Made by a program: the position numbers and the translations under genes. The notes beneath the pieces are model-generated. The model was not told the DNA's origin, searched no databases, and saw nothing but the letters and a program-made list of their open reading frames with translations. Below are positions 48,399-57,598 of a stretch of 64,000 nt of DNA, in pieces; the first letter of the stretch is position 1; every line of letters starts with the position of its first letter. This DNA is from Psychrobacter nivimaris (GTDB lineage Bacteria; Pseudomonadota; Gammaproteobacteria; Pseudomonadales; Moraxellaceae), in NCBI RefSeq assembly GCF_009812035.1, contig NZ_VZIZ01000006.1, positions 62,001 through 126,000 on the forward strand. Reading direction: 5' to 3'.

Positions 48399-50090
48399 TT
48401 AACCTTTGATTGACCACTTATTAACCAACGGATAACGACGCTCACGTCCAAAAGCTTTGTGGCTAATCTTAGTACCGATAGGAGATTGCAAGCGTTTGTA
48501 TTCGCTGTTGTCTACCATTTTGATGACTTTAGCGACCATCTCAGCATCAAAGCCTTTATCAATAATCTCTTGATAGCCCATGTCTTCATCGATATATGAT
48601 GTCAAGATACCATCTAACACATCGTAGTCAGGCAAGCTGTCTTGATCCTTTTGATCTGGACGTAATTCAGCCGATGGTGGACGAGTGATAACGCGCTCAG
48701 GAATGACAGGCGTATCTTCTAAACGATTACGATAGCTTGCCAATTTATAAACTTGAGACTTATATACGTCTTTTAGTACGTCAAAGCCGCCAGCCATGTC
48801 GCCATATAGCGTTGAGTAACCAACAGCCAATTCTGACTTGTTACCAGTTGTGATAACTAAATGACCGAATTTATTAGACAGTGCCATCAAAATCACACCG
48901 CGAGCGCGCGCTTGGATGTTTTCTTCGGTCGTATCCGCTGGTGACTTATTGAATAACGGCGCTAACGTATGACGGATGCCTTCGACAGCGTCAAAAATAG
49001 GGCAGACGGTGTAAGAAACATTTAGGCGACGTGCCTGTGCTTGAGCATCTTCTAGACTGATTTGAGAGGTGTATTCGTATGGCATCATGACTGCATATAC
49101 CTTGTCAGCGCCTAGAGCGTCAACAGCGATACAGAGCGTCAATGCTGAGTCAATACCACCTGATAACCCGACAATAATGCCAGAGAACCCTGAATGGTTG
49201 ACATAGTCGCGTAGACCGACGACTAACGCCTGATACATTTCAGATTCACGGCTTAAGGTTAGAGGCGCTTTGGTCTGCTCGTTAAACTTCGCAGTTTTTA
49301 CATCTAACGTAGCCAGTAGCAACTGGTTCATAAAGCGTGGTGCTTCATGAGCAATGCTACCGTCAGCTTGTACAGCCATAGAGCCACCATCAAACACTAG
49401 ATCGTCTTGCCCGCCCACTGCGTTGACATAGACGATAGGTAGTTTGTTTTCACGGCTACGCTTGGCAAGCATGGTTTTGCGATTGTCTTGCTTTTCAATC
49501 TCAAAAGGTGAAGCGTTTAAGCTTACGATTAGATCAGCACCTTGCTTTTTAAGCTCAGAGATAGGACCTTTTTCCCACAAATCTTCACAGATAAGCAGAC
49601 CAATAGTAATGCCTTTATAGTCAAATAAAACTTGATTGCGACCTTTATCGAAATAGCGACGCTCATCAAACACGCCATAATTTGGCAAAATTTGCTTATG
49701 GTAAAAGCCTTTTTGATGACCATTGTGTAGGATGGCAGCAGAGTTAAAAGTACCGTGATGATCGACATGCGGATAGCCGACAATCATTACGATATCATCG
49801 ATATCACTCAAAGTAGACAAAGCGCTTTTGACGCGACCTGACAAGCTTGGACGTAGCAATAAATCTTGTGGAGGGTAGCCTAGTAGCGCTAACTCTGGGA
49901 ATACGATTACGTCAGCACCTTGTTCGCGTGCTTGTAATGCTAGGGTACGCATTTTTTCGACGTTGGTTGAGATATCACCGACCAAAAAATGCGATTGAGC
50001 TAAAGCAAAAGTGACAGTATCTTGTGGTTTGTTGTTCTTACTGGCTTCGTTTGAGGTGTTAGAGTTGGGGTTATCAGTGTCTTTTGACAT
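48399..50090 (-). CDS. nadE: Glutamine-dependent NAD+ synthetase
   Basis: Last step of NAD synthesis: amidation of nicotinate adenine dinucleotide using glutamine. The N-terminal nitrilase-type glutaminase has Glu in FPELALLGYPPQDLL, Lys in FYHKQILPNYGVFDE and the nucleophile Cys in LLICEDLWEKG. The C-terminal synthetase has the ATP pyrophosphatase P-loop IVGLSGGIDSALTL and the segment TTGNKSELAVGYSTLYGD. The length is 563 aa, with a polar leader of about 27 residues. AGGAAC stands 9 bases before ATG 50090. Confidence 0.97.
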   Translation of the reverse strand: MSKDTDNPNSNTSNEASKNNKPQDTVTFALAQSHFLVGDISTNVEKMRTLALQAREQGADVIVFPELALLGYPPQDLLLRPSLSGRVKSALSTLSDIDDIVMIVGYPHVDHHGTFNSAAILHNGHQKGFYHKQILPNYGVFDERRYFDKGRNQVLFDYKGITIGLLICEDLWEKGPISELKKQGADLIVSLNASPFEIEKQDNRKTMLAKRSRENKLPIVYVNAVGGQDDLVFDGGSMAVQADGSIAHEAPRFMNQLLLATLDVKTAKFNEQTKAPLTLSRESEMYQALVVGLRDYVNHSGFSGIIVGLSGGIDSALTLCIAVDALGADKVYAVMMPYEYTSQISLEDAQAQARRLNVSYTVCPIFDAVEGIRHTLAPLFNKSPADTTEENIQARARGVILMALSNKFGHLVITTGNKSELAVGYSTLYGDMAGGFDVLKDVYKSQVYKLASYRNRLEDTPVIPERVITRPPSAELRPDQKDQDSLPDYDVLDGILTSYIDEDMGYQEIIDKGFDAEMVAKVIKMVDNSEYKRLQSPIGTKISHKAFGRERRYPLVNKWSIKG

Positions 50091-50943
50091 TGTTATTGTT
50101 CCTATCGATATATTATTAAAATTTGGTGTGTCTGTATTGATTCAAATAAAATCAAATCCGAAATTAACTCAAAACTGCGCTCTTACATATAAATCTCAAA
50201 TATTGAGCTAATATGCTGAGTCTGAATCTCCTGTAAGCCTTTATAAAAGACTTATGATTTTGTTCAAGTAGCTCATTCTAAGTGATAGTAACACCCCAAA
50301 ATTAGAACTTATGATAGTCTAAAAAAAGACGATATAAGCAGGTGTCAGAATCTGTCTCAGAGGATTCCATGTCTGTACAACGCTGTAAATAAACATGTGC
50401 AAATAAACTTAACTACACTGAAAAGCTTAAAATAATTGCTTTAGTATAACATCAATTGTCGCGACAAATAGAACGCACCAGTGGATTCCCTTATAAGATA
50501 ACAGTTTAAAAGCTGAACATAAAAGCAGTTTTCAATACATCATTTTTACACACTAAATTCATGCATTATGCGCTAGTCATTATCGTCGTCATCTAGTAAG
50601 CTTGCATAGACAAAGTTGTAAGTAAAGATTACAACAACACGTTATATAATTCACATGCTTTATTGCATAATAAAGCGTGCTAGCCGTATTTTTATTATTT
50701 TATTTACAATAATAAATGGCTGTGAATTCGTGGTATGAAACTGGGCATAGTCATACTATTTAATTGTCATATTACTTAATCCTCATATGACTTCATAAGT
50801 CCGACCCAATACTTTTTTGTATGATTCACAACTCTCGCTAATGGATATGGCTTACAGACAGTGTCTAAGAGCTGATATTCATCACACATTTATAAACTCG
50901 CCAGCAAAACTATCGTTTGCTGTCCGCTTTTGGTTTATACGCT
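50091..50943. other. 853-base gene-free region between divergent nadE and AI-2E-family gene
   Basis: Very AT-rich, no credible open frame. A perfect 12-bp palindrome, TTGTCGCGACAA (50456-50467), stands out because of its CG-rich centre, directly after TATAAC, which could be a -10 box. No terminator, tRNA or repeat recognised. Confidence 0.4.
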
Positions 50944-52071
50944 ATGATTGAAAACTGGACAAAAGAATTTATTATTCAGCGCTTATTGGCAATTACGTTG
51001 CTAGTGGTGCTATTCGTATTGTGTTTTCAAGTGGTGCAGTTTTTTATTGTACCAGCGCTGTGGGCAGCGATTTTGGCCTATGTGACTTTTCCTATTTATA
51101 ATTTCTTCCATGAAAAGGTGAAGCTAAGCCCAGATTTTAGTGCCGCTATTATGACGGTGAGCATTTCACTGATAATTGGCGTGCCAGTGGTCATCGGTGT
51201 GTTTATCTTGCAGCAAGAAGCTTTGAGTCTGATCAGTAACTTGATTTACCGTATCAAGGTAGGTTACTTAGATGTGCCTGACTCCCTCAAAGATTTGCCT
51301 ATCATCGGCCAGCAAGTCAAAGATGTACTGTGGCGCATTAACAAAAACCCAGAAGGAACGCTAGAAGCTTTTCGCATTTGGGTTCAGTCGCATTTATATT
51401 ATGGCAAAATAGCATTTGACGTGGTGTTCAGTAGTTTGGCCAAGCTGGGTATGGCGTTAATGACGCTCTTCTTTTTTTATCGTGATGGCACTAGTCTGGT
51501 TCGGCAGATTCGTCAAGCGTTGCGCAATATCATCGGCAATCGCATCGACGGTTATATTGACTCTGTGGGTACAACTACGCGTGCCGTGGTATACGGTATC
51601 GGGCTGACGGCATTGGCTCAGGCTTTATTGGCTGGTATCGGCTATTACTTTGCTGGTGCGCCAAGTCCTATCCTATTGACCATTGTCACGTTTATTATTG
51701 CCTTGATTCCCTTTGGTACACCATTCGTTTGGGGCGGTGTGTCGATTTGGCTATTGAGTCAAGGGCATACTGCAGAAGGTATTGGTTTGGCACTGTGGGG
51801 TGTACTGGTGATTAGCTGGGTAGATAACTTGATTCGTCCTATCGTCATTAGCGGCGCGACCAAAATTCCTTTTATCATTATTTTTATTGGGGTATTAGGT
51901 GGTCTTACAGCATTTGGTTTTGTTGGTTTATTTATCGGGCCTGTCGTATTGGCTATCGGGCTTGCGGTATGGCGCGAGTGGATATCGCAGCATAAGAATG
52001 AGATATTTGCTCAGCAAGAGGTAATGCTTTCCGACCCTCGTGCGATAGATCCTGTGCATGGACCAGAATAA
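50944..52071 (+). CDS. AI-2E-family (PerM/YhhT-type) transporter
   Basis: Inner-membrane protein of the AI-2E transporter superfamily (PF01594), whose members export small molecules such as autoinducer-2 or act as sodium/proton antiporters. About seven to eight helices are visible, with the motifs LTALAQALLAGIGYYFAGAP, IALIPFGTPFVWGG and WGVLVISWVDNLIRPIVI, near the C-terminal end of the domain. The length is 375 aa from ATG 50944. The open frame reaches a TTG at 50917 that adds nine residues and has no better ribosome binding site. No substrate can be read from sequence. Confidence 0.9.
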   Translation: MIENWTKEFIIQRLLAITLLVVLFVLCFQVVQFFIVPALWAAILAYVTFPIYNFFHEKVKLSPDFSAAIMTVSISLIIGVPVVIGVFILQQEALSLISNLIYRIKVGYLDVPDSLKDLPIIGQQVKDVLWRINKNPEGTLEAFRIWVQSHLYYGKIAFDVVFSSLAKLGMALMTLFFFYRDGTSLVRQIRQALRNIIGNRIDGYIDSVGTTTRAVVYGIGLTALAQALLAGIGYYFAGAPSPILLTIVTFIIALIPFGTPFVWGGVSIWLLSQGHTAEGIGLALWGVLVISWVDNLIRPIVISGATKIPFIIIFIGVLGGLTAFGFVGLFIGPVVLAIGLAVWREWISQHKNEIFAQQEVMLSDPRAIDPVHGPE

Positions 52072-52079
52072 CAAGTCAT

Positions 52080-52253
52080 TAGGGCGTGTCTTCAATTCAC
52101 CCGATGTCCATCTAAATGGGCTAAAAATGGCTAAATTTTGCCAAACATCGTCAAATAGCTATTTAATATCCTGATATTATCTACGCTATTTTTCTTGTTT
52201 GACGGCAATTTATCTCATTTTTATCTCCATTTTTGAAATGAAGACACGCCCTA
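52080..52253. mobile_element. TA-flanked inverted-repeat element (MITE-like)
   Basis: TA-GGGCGTGTCTTCAATTCA at the left (from 52080) is the inverted copy of TGAAATGAAGACACGCCC-TA at the right (to 52253), 17 of 18 bases matching, with TA on both sides as a likely target duplication. The interior is AT-rich and itself palindromic: AAATAG/CTATTT (52153-52158, 52186-52191) enclosing AATATC/GATATT (52165-52170, 52173-52178). It has no coding capacity. It fits a non-autonomous element of a TA-targeting family such as IS630 or part of IS5; the family is inference. Confidence 0.75.
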
Positions 52254-52294
52254 GAAAATACGATGTAAAAAATTATCAATAGGGATGATGGCAA

Positions 52295-53461
52295 ATGATA
52301 AATAAGAATATGACAGAATCGATGAATAATAAGACCGATAAGTTAAGCGCGATTAAAAATATCACTATTTTAGCGGACAGTAATATCGCCAGTCTGAATG
52401 ATTTTTTTAATGACGCTGCGCTTGGCCATCTGACTGAGCATAGGGTTAAAATTATCACTGTCGCTGGTCGAGATATTGATGCAGCGCTACTTGCCGAAGT
52501 ACAGCCAGATATTTTGTTGATACGCTCGGTGACGAAAGTAAACGAAGCGCTATTGGCTGATAATAACAGTGTGCAGTTTGTTGGGTCTGCGACTATTGGG
52601 ACCGACCATGTAGATCAAGATTATCTAGCGTCTCGCAATATCACTTTTGCCAATGCGGCTGGTTGTAGCAAGCATTCTGTGGCTCAATATGTATTGACGG
52701 CTATTTTCACTTTGCGTCCGCAGTATTGGCAGCAGTCGGCGTCATTAACCTTAGGTATCATTGGCCTTGGTAATATCGGTAATACGCTTGCTCAGTATGC
52801 CTATGATTTGGGTTGGCAGGTGCTAGGTTATGATCCCTTGTTACCAACCTCTAAAACTAATAATGCTAGCTTGGAGCAGTTACTTAGCCAAAGTGACGTG
52901 GTTAGTCTGCATGTGCCTTTAACCAATGAAAGGAATGCGACGAATTCTAAAGGTAGTGATTACCCAACACGTCATCTTATTAACGCAGCTGCATTAGTAA
53001 TGATGCCTGCCGATACGATGCTGGTCAATAGTGCACGCGGGCCTGTGATCGAGGAAAGCGCACTTAAAGCAGACATTGAGCGTACTGGACGTCAAGTGGT
53101 GCTAGACGTGTTTGAGCATGAGCCAGAAATTGAAGAAAGCTTACTATCCAAACTCGCTATTGCCACACCGCATATCGCTGGCTATACGCTAGAAGGTAAG
53201 CTGCGTGGCACACAAATCATTTATGATGCCTTGTGTGAAAAATTAACGATACCTCCAACTCAGTCTATGTCCAATCTGCTACCGCTAAATATGTTCTTAT
53301 GGTCTGAACTAAAATCATATCCAGACAGACTGCCAAAGTTTTATGACGTCATGCAAGATGATACCTCATTGCGAAATAAAGCAGTTGATGGGCAGGTAAA
53401 CGGTGCTGACTTCGACGGTCTGAGACGTGATTACCACTTGCGCCGTGAGTGGCAGTTTTAA
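52295..53461 (+). CDS. pdxB: Erythronate-4-phosphate dehydrogenase
   Basis: Second step of the DXP-dependent pyridoxal phosphate pathway. It has the D-isomer 2-hydroxyacid dehydrogenase fold: Rossmann motif GIIGLGNIGNTLAQYAYDLGW, split here as LGIIGLGNIGNTLA, preceded by GSATIGTDHVDQDYL. The catalytic Arg is in LVNSARGPVIEE, the Glu in VLDVFEHEPEIEE and the His in ATPHIAGYTLEGK. The C-terminal dimerisation domain of PdxB is present. The length is 388 aa, with up to nine optional N-terminal residues: ATG 52295, 52310 and 52322 are all possible, and AGGGATG before 52295 supports the first. Confidence 0.95.
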   Translation: MINKNMTESMNNKTDKLSAIKNITILADSNIASLNDFFNDAALGHLTEHRVKIITVAGRDIDAALLAEVQPDILLIRSVTKVNEALLADNNSVQFVGSATIGTDHVDQDYLASRNITFANAAGCSKHSVAQYVLTAIFTLRPQYWQQSASLTLGIIGLGNIGNTLAQYAYDLGWQVLGYDPLLPTSKTNNASLEQLLSQSDVVSLHVPLTNERNATNSKGSDYPTRHLINAAALVMMPADTMLVNSARGPVIEESALKADIERTGRQVVLDVFEHEPEIEESLLSKLAIATPHIAGYTLEGKLRGTQIIYDALCEKLTIPPTQSMSNLLPLNMFLWSELKSYPDRLPKFYDVMQDDTSLRNKAVDGQVNGADFDGLRRDYHLRREWQF

Positions 53462-53511
53462 TTAAACAAGATACTTAGTAACCAATTATTCATTAGTCGC
53501 AGTAGAGCCCA

Positions 53512-54540
53512 ATGACTCAAGCAAACAACATTTCTTCGCAGCTTATTACTTCTAATCCTAGCTACGCGCCAACCATGACACTTGCGATGGCACAACAGCG
53601 CGCGCAATTCGTCAGCAATATTCGTCAGTTTTTTACCAGTCGACAAGTGCTAGAAGTGCAGACACCGCTATTATCCCAAGCAGGCAATACAGACACTTTT
53701 TTGCAGTCTGTAGCAGCTCATGTAACCTATCAAGACCGTCCACGCACTTATTATTTGCATACCTCGCCTGAATTTGCGATGAAGCGTTTATTAGCCAGCT
53801 GGCAAGTGCCTATTTATCAGATTTGTCCTGTCTTTCGTGATAACGAAATAGGCACGCGTCATAATATTGAATTTACGATGCTCGAATGGTATCAACCTAA
53901 TTATAGTCTGGACGAGATGGCAACTGAACTTAATGAGTTGTTAGAAGCGCTTTATGGTCATTCAGTTGTGATGAGTCATTATCGCTATGTCGATGCCTTT
54001 ATGGATTTTGTAGGTATCCATCCGTTGACAGCGAGTTTAACTGCATTGCAAGCCGTGGCAGAAGATATGGGTTTGACAGGATTTGATTTTAATGATGCTG
54101 ATGATAGCGAAGAAAATCGTCGCCAGAGCTGGCTGGATTTATTATTCAGTCATGCCGTAGAGCCAAACCTAGGTCATGATTTGCCGACATTAATTATAGA
54201 GTACCCACCTGCGACCGCTGCATTAGCGAAGACAGCTAGGGATAAAGACGGTAATAAAATTGCAAAACGTTTCGAGCTATACATTAACGGCATTGAGATC
54301 GCCAATGCTTATGATGAGCTAGCAGATGGTCAAGCATTACGAGACCGTTTTGAACAAGACAATCAATTACGCGCGCGTCATGATCTACCTCAAATGCCAA
54401 TTGATGAACATCTATTAGCCGCATCCAATGATTTGATGCCATGTAGCGGTATCGCAGTCGGTATGGATAGATTGCTAATGGTTGTAACAGGTGCAAGCAG
54501 CTTGGAAGAAGTCATTCCCTTTCCCAGTGGGCAAGCATAA
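53512..54540 (+). CDS. epmA: EF-P--(R)-beta-lysine ligase EpmA (PoxA/GenX)
   Basis: A truncated lysyl-tRNA-synthetase paralogue that attaches beta-lysine to elongation factor P. It has the class II catalytic core without the anticodon-binding domain. Motif 1 is around QTPLLSQAGNTDTFLQS, motif 2 is VFRDNEIGTRHNIEFTMLEWY, given here by FRDNEIGTRHNIEFTML, and motif 3 is GIAVGMDRLLMVV. The length of 342 aa suits the family (E. coli 325). It starts 51 bases after pdxB on the same strand. No epmB or efp lies in the window. Confidence 0.95.
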   Translation: MTQANNISSQLITSNPSYAPTMTLAMAQQRAQFVSNIRQFFTSRQVLEVQTPLLSQAGNTDTFLQSVAAHVTYQDRPRTYYLHTSPEFAMKRLLASWQVPIYQICPVFRDNEIGTRHNIEFTMLEWYQPNYSLDEMATELNELLEALYGHSVVMSHYRYVDAFMDFVGIHPLTASLTALQAVAEDMGLTGFDFNDADDSEENRRQSWLDLLFSHAVEPNLGHDLPTLIIEYPPATAALAKTARDKDGNKIAKRFELYINGIEIANAYDELADGQALRDRFEQDNQLRARHDLPQMPIDEHLLAASNDLMPCSGIAVGMDRLLMVVTGASSLEEVIPFPSGQA

Positions 54541-54585
54541 TTGAATGAGCTTCTTTTAGATTAGCTGTAATCTAAATACATAATA

Positions 54586-54640
54586 AAAAGGTCGTTGTCG
54601 ATTTACCAATTAGATATTGGCGAATCAATAACGACCTTTT
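54586..54640. terminator. Bidirectional terminator between epmA and the NAD(P)-binding gene
   Basis: AAAAGGTCGTT and AACGACCTTTT enclose an inner stem CCAAT/ATTGG. It lies between convergent genes and ends in Ts in both directions. Confidence 0.9.
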
Positions 54641-54698
54641 GTATTGGCTGCTTTTAAAATCTAGCAGATACAATCAATTTTGCTACTGCTAAATTTAT

Positions 54699-55340
54699 TT
54701 ATACCGTAGCAACTGCTTCATTGATATCAATATCACCATTGTGTAGATTGAAGACTTTGCCTATCGTGTTATCTGCGGTTAGCACCGCGGCTAGCGTTAT
54801 CGCTACATCTTCGATTGCATTCTCACCAGAACTTGTATCATTAATAGTAATTTTGCCTGTACCAGCGCGTTCTTTTAGTGCGCCTGGCTGTACGATAGTG
54901 TAATCAAGTGAGCTGTTGTTCACTAACCAGTGATCGGCGTAGTGTTTAGAGATATAGTATTCTTTTAAATCTGCAATACCAGGGTTTTCATCCCATTTTT
55001 CAGTTTCTAATGAAAAGACTGAGCTCAGCATAATATAACGTTTAATGCCTTTATCTTGTGCAGCCTGCATCGTTTTTACAGCACCATGCAAATCAACTTC
55101 TAAGACGTTTTTGCCACCAGACCCTGCAACAAAGTAAACAGCCTCAATGTCCTGGTCTAGTTGTCTTTCAATAGAGTCTTTACTGGCTGTAATGTCTAAA
55201 TCTAGCTGAGTATAATTGTCATTATCAAATAACTTTTCTTTCTGACGAGTCGTGCCAATAACTTGATGATCATCAGCCAATAACTGCTTAACCAAATCAC
55301 CGCCCACTCGACCACTTGCACCAACGACTAAAACTTTCAT
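54699..55340 (-). CDS. NAD(P)-binding atypical SDR-family protein
   Basis: An atypical short-chain dehydrogenase of the NAD(P)H-binding class (YwnB/BVR-B-like). The N-terminal Rossmann motif is VLVVGASGRVGGDLVKQLL. The later segments YIMLSSVFSLE, KHYADHWLVNNSSLDYTIVQPGALKE and VFNLHNGDIDINEAV are typical. The protein is 213 aa. I start it at ATG 55340: AGGA directly abuts the in-frame ATG 55346 but sits six bases before 55340. The substrate is unknown; such proteins often respond to stress or quinone reduction. Confidence 0.85.
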   Translation of the reverse strand: MKVLVVGASGRVGGDLVKQLLADDHQVIGTTRQKEKLFDNDNYTQLDLDITASKDSIERQLDQDIEAVYFVAGSGGKNVLEVDLHGAVKTMQAAQDKGIKRYIMLSSVFSLETEKWDENPGIADLKEYYISKHYADHWLVNNSSLDYTIVQPGALKERAGTGKITINDTSSGENAIEDVAITLAAVLTADNTIGKVFNLHNGDIDINEAVATV

Positions 55341-55432
55341 AACCATTCCTATTTTTATTTAAATGCTATTGTTTGAATTATTCAGTAAGTTTATTTATCT
55401 TAAAAACCGAATACAGAGTAACAAAGATAGGT

Positions 55433-55509
55433 AGCACGCTTCGTTATAAAGCGTGCTGATTGAATAGTGTTTGGTTATAGAGTGTATACCGTTTGCAAGG
55501 AAGCAAACG
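55433..55509. other. Pair of intergenic hairpins
   Basis: Two consecutive stem-loops lie between minus-strand genes: AGCACGCTT/AAGCGTGCT (55433-55457, 9-bp stem, 7-base loop) and CGTTTGC/GCAAACG (55490-55509, 7-bp stem, 6-base loop). Neither is followed by a clear T-run on either strand, so they are either imperfect terminators of the YaiI-family gene or RNA-stability elements. Confidence 0.55.
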
Positions 55510-55575
55510 TTGCTTAGATAGCATCATGTAATAGATGACAGAATGGGTAGGTGTCAGATAAAACGATAAAAAGCA

Positions 55576-56025
55576 CTAACGAACCAAGCGATTAAGCCCA
55601 TCGGCAAAGGCTTTTTTATCTCGATCACCGTAGGGCTTTTGCCCGCTCATTTCCTGCAACTCTAGGACACCAGTACCGCGCATAGTATCCATAAAGTCGC
55701 GCATATTGAGCTTTTGCTTGATGTTGTTCTTATCGTAGACCACGCCGCGCGTCGTCAATACCATACCACCTTTGTCCAAAATGTCATTGGCTAAGGGGAT
55801 ATCGCTAGTGATAGCCAAGTCACCGACTTGTATCTGCTCGACGATATAATCATCAGCTTTGTCGAACCCTGATGGCACGACAGTCATAACAAGTAGGGGC
55901 GACTTGCGTAGCTTAATCGGCTGATTGGCCACAAATATGGCCATGGTCTTGGTACGTTCAGCCGTTTTAATAATCAAATCTTTGGCAATCAATGGCACCG
56001 AGTCTGCGTCCACCCAAATCTGCAT
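55576..56025 (-). CDS. YaiI/YqxD-family protein (DUF188)
   Basis: Small PIN-like-fold protein of the YaiI/YqxD (UPF0178) family. Family motifs: MQIWVDADSVPLIAKDLIIKTAER, of which IWVDADSVP is the conserved acidic N-terminal site, then VPSGFDKADDYI, GDLAITSDIPLANDIL and LTTRGVVYDKNNI. The 149-aa length is usual. The function is unproven; the conserved aspartates suggest a nuclease. Its start shares one base with the purK stop (TAATG), so it is translated from the purK transcript. Confidence 0.92.
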   Translation of the reverse strand: MQIWVDADSVPLIAKDLIIKTAERTKTMAIFVANQPIKLRKSPLLVMTVVPSGFDKADDYIVEQIQVGDLAITSDIPLANDILDKGGMVLTTRGVVYDKNNIKQKLNMRDFMDTMRGTGVLELQEMSGQKPYGDRDKKAFADGLNRLVR

Positions 56026-57401
56026 TATTTTTTGGCCTTCTCAGATTTTGATGGATTAGTAGTTAGGCTGCCTGCTTGGCTGTCTTTATGGTCTAGGTCA
56101 TCAGCTTTGGCATCATTTTGAATACTGTTCTGAGCGCTATTTTTATCATTACTCTTAGCATCGACATCTACTTTACTAGGCTGAGTATCTACGCTTGCAT
56201 ACTCTTTATCTAGACCAACCTTGTTTGGCAAGACAGCAACCAGTTTTGCCATAGCAGGCTCTAAATCAGTCACGTCATTAGGCATCAAGGTAATATGAGC
56301 AATCTTACGATCGTCACGCTCAGCCTTATGATAGCTATGATAATGAGCGCCATCAATATTTAGCACCGCACTGATATCAGGGTATTGACCCAGCACATTT
56401 ACCATAATCGCAGGATGGACGTTATCTGTATCGCCTAATGGCAAGTTGACCACAGCACGGATATGGTTTTCAAACTGGCTAGTAACCGCGCCTTCGATGC
56501 TCCAGTGGCCAGAGTTGTGTACACGTGGTGCGATTTCATTGGCCAGTATCGTGGTATGACCGCGAGCATCTTTGGTGACAAACAGCTCAAGTGCCATGAC
56601 GCCCACATAGTCTAGATGGTTCATGATCTTTGTGATGGCGTCTGTTGCCTGCTGGAGCAGGTGGCTGGTACCGACCGCAGGAGCTTGAGTTTTTGCCAAA
56701 ATACCGTGATGATGATGGTTTTCGACCAAATCATAACAGCGTACCTGACCATTTTGCGCTCTTGCTGCAATGATAGAGACTTCACGATTAAAGTTAATGA
56801 AACCTTCAGCAATCAGTGGCGCAGGCGTTGGCGTGAGTGAACCTTTACCACTAACGGCGTCTTTTAGCTCAAGCCAAGCAGTTTTAATATCATTGTCTTG
56901 TTTGATAACAAACTGACCTTTACCATCGTAGCCACCTCGGCTGGTTTTTAGAACGATAGGCAGTCCCAATTCTTTACAAGCGTGCTTGAGCTCAGCTTCA
57001 GAATTGACTTCCATAAATGGCACGGTTGCAATATCAAGCGTGTTGAACATCTGCTTTTCTTTTAGACGATCTTGAGCGATATCAAGCGCAATCAGCGGTG
57101 GGAACATGCCTTGCTTGCTGCCAGACTTTGACAAGCTAACCAGTTGCTCAACAATAGACGTTGGCGTGTTCTCAAACTCTAGTGTAAAGACATCCGCTGC
57201 TGCGATAAAGTCTTCTAATTGATCGCTATGAAAGACACGACCGTATAAGCTGGCAGGGCATTCTGGATTGTCTTCTAAGAATACACATTGGTAACCCAAT
57301 GGCATAGCGGCTTCGGCAAGCATCATACCAAGCTGACCACCGCCTAAAATACCGATGGTACGAATGGTTTGGGTAACAGGATAAGCGTTTGCTGTAGTCA
57401 T
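56025..57401 (-). CDS. purK: N5-carboxyaminoimidazole ribonucleotide synthase PurK with polar tail
   Basis: ATP-grasp enzyme of purine synthesis that makes N5-CAIR from AIR, bicarbonate and ATP. The N-terminal motif GILGGGQLGMMLAEAA and the ATP-grasp segments LPIVLKTSRGGYDGKGQFV and ANEIAPRVHNSGHW are present. The enzyme core ends near residue 400; the final 55 residues are Asp, Ser, Lys and Asn rich (for example SKSNDKNSAQNS-type sequence) and not part of the known fold. The length is 458 aa against 355-380 usual. It lies downstream of purE, its pathway partner, with a 197-base spacer containing a hairpin (57477-57497). Confidence 0.95.
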   Translation of the reverse strand: MTTANAYPVTQTIRTIGILGGGQLGMMLAEAAMPLGYQCVFLEDNPECPASLYGRVFHSDQLEDFIAAADVFTLEFENTPTSIVEQLVSLSKSGSKQGMFPPLIALDIAQDRLKEKQMFNTLDIATVPFMEVNSEAELKHACKELGLPIVLKTSRGGYDGKGQFVIKQDNDIKTAWLELKDAVSGKGSLTPTPAPLIAEGFINFNREVSIIAARAQNGQVRCYDLVENHHHHGILAKTQAPAVGTSHLLQQATDAITKIMNHLDYVGVMALELFVTKDARGHTTILANEIAPRVHNSGHWSIEGAVTSQFENHIRAVVNLPLGDTDNVHPAIMVNVLGQYPDISAVLNIDGAHYHSYHKAERDDRKIAHITLMPNDVTDLEPAMAKLVAVLPNKVGLDKEYASVDTQPSKVDVDAKSNDKNSAQNSIQNDAKADDLDHKDSQAGSLTTNPSKSEKAKK

Positions 57402-57476
57402 GGCAGGCTCTTTGAATAAAGGTGAATAAGATGTTTGGTCTATTAAAATCTAAAATTCAATGGGTGAAAATAGGAA

Positions 57477-57497
57477 AAGGTGCACTGTATGCACCTT
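57477..57497 (-). terminator. Hairpin between purE and purK
   Basis: AAGGTGCA (57477-57484) pairs with TGCACCTT (57490-57497). On the minus strand it is followed by TTCCTATTTT, so it may be a weak terminator or attenuator between purE and purK. Confidence 0.5.
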
Positions 57498-57598
57498 ATC
57501 TCTACTCGAAATTGCTTAAAAATATACAGTGATAGCTTCAATCGTTAAGCTATAAATATAAAAGACTCTGCTATAAAAGCTGATCGATTTATATTTAC

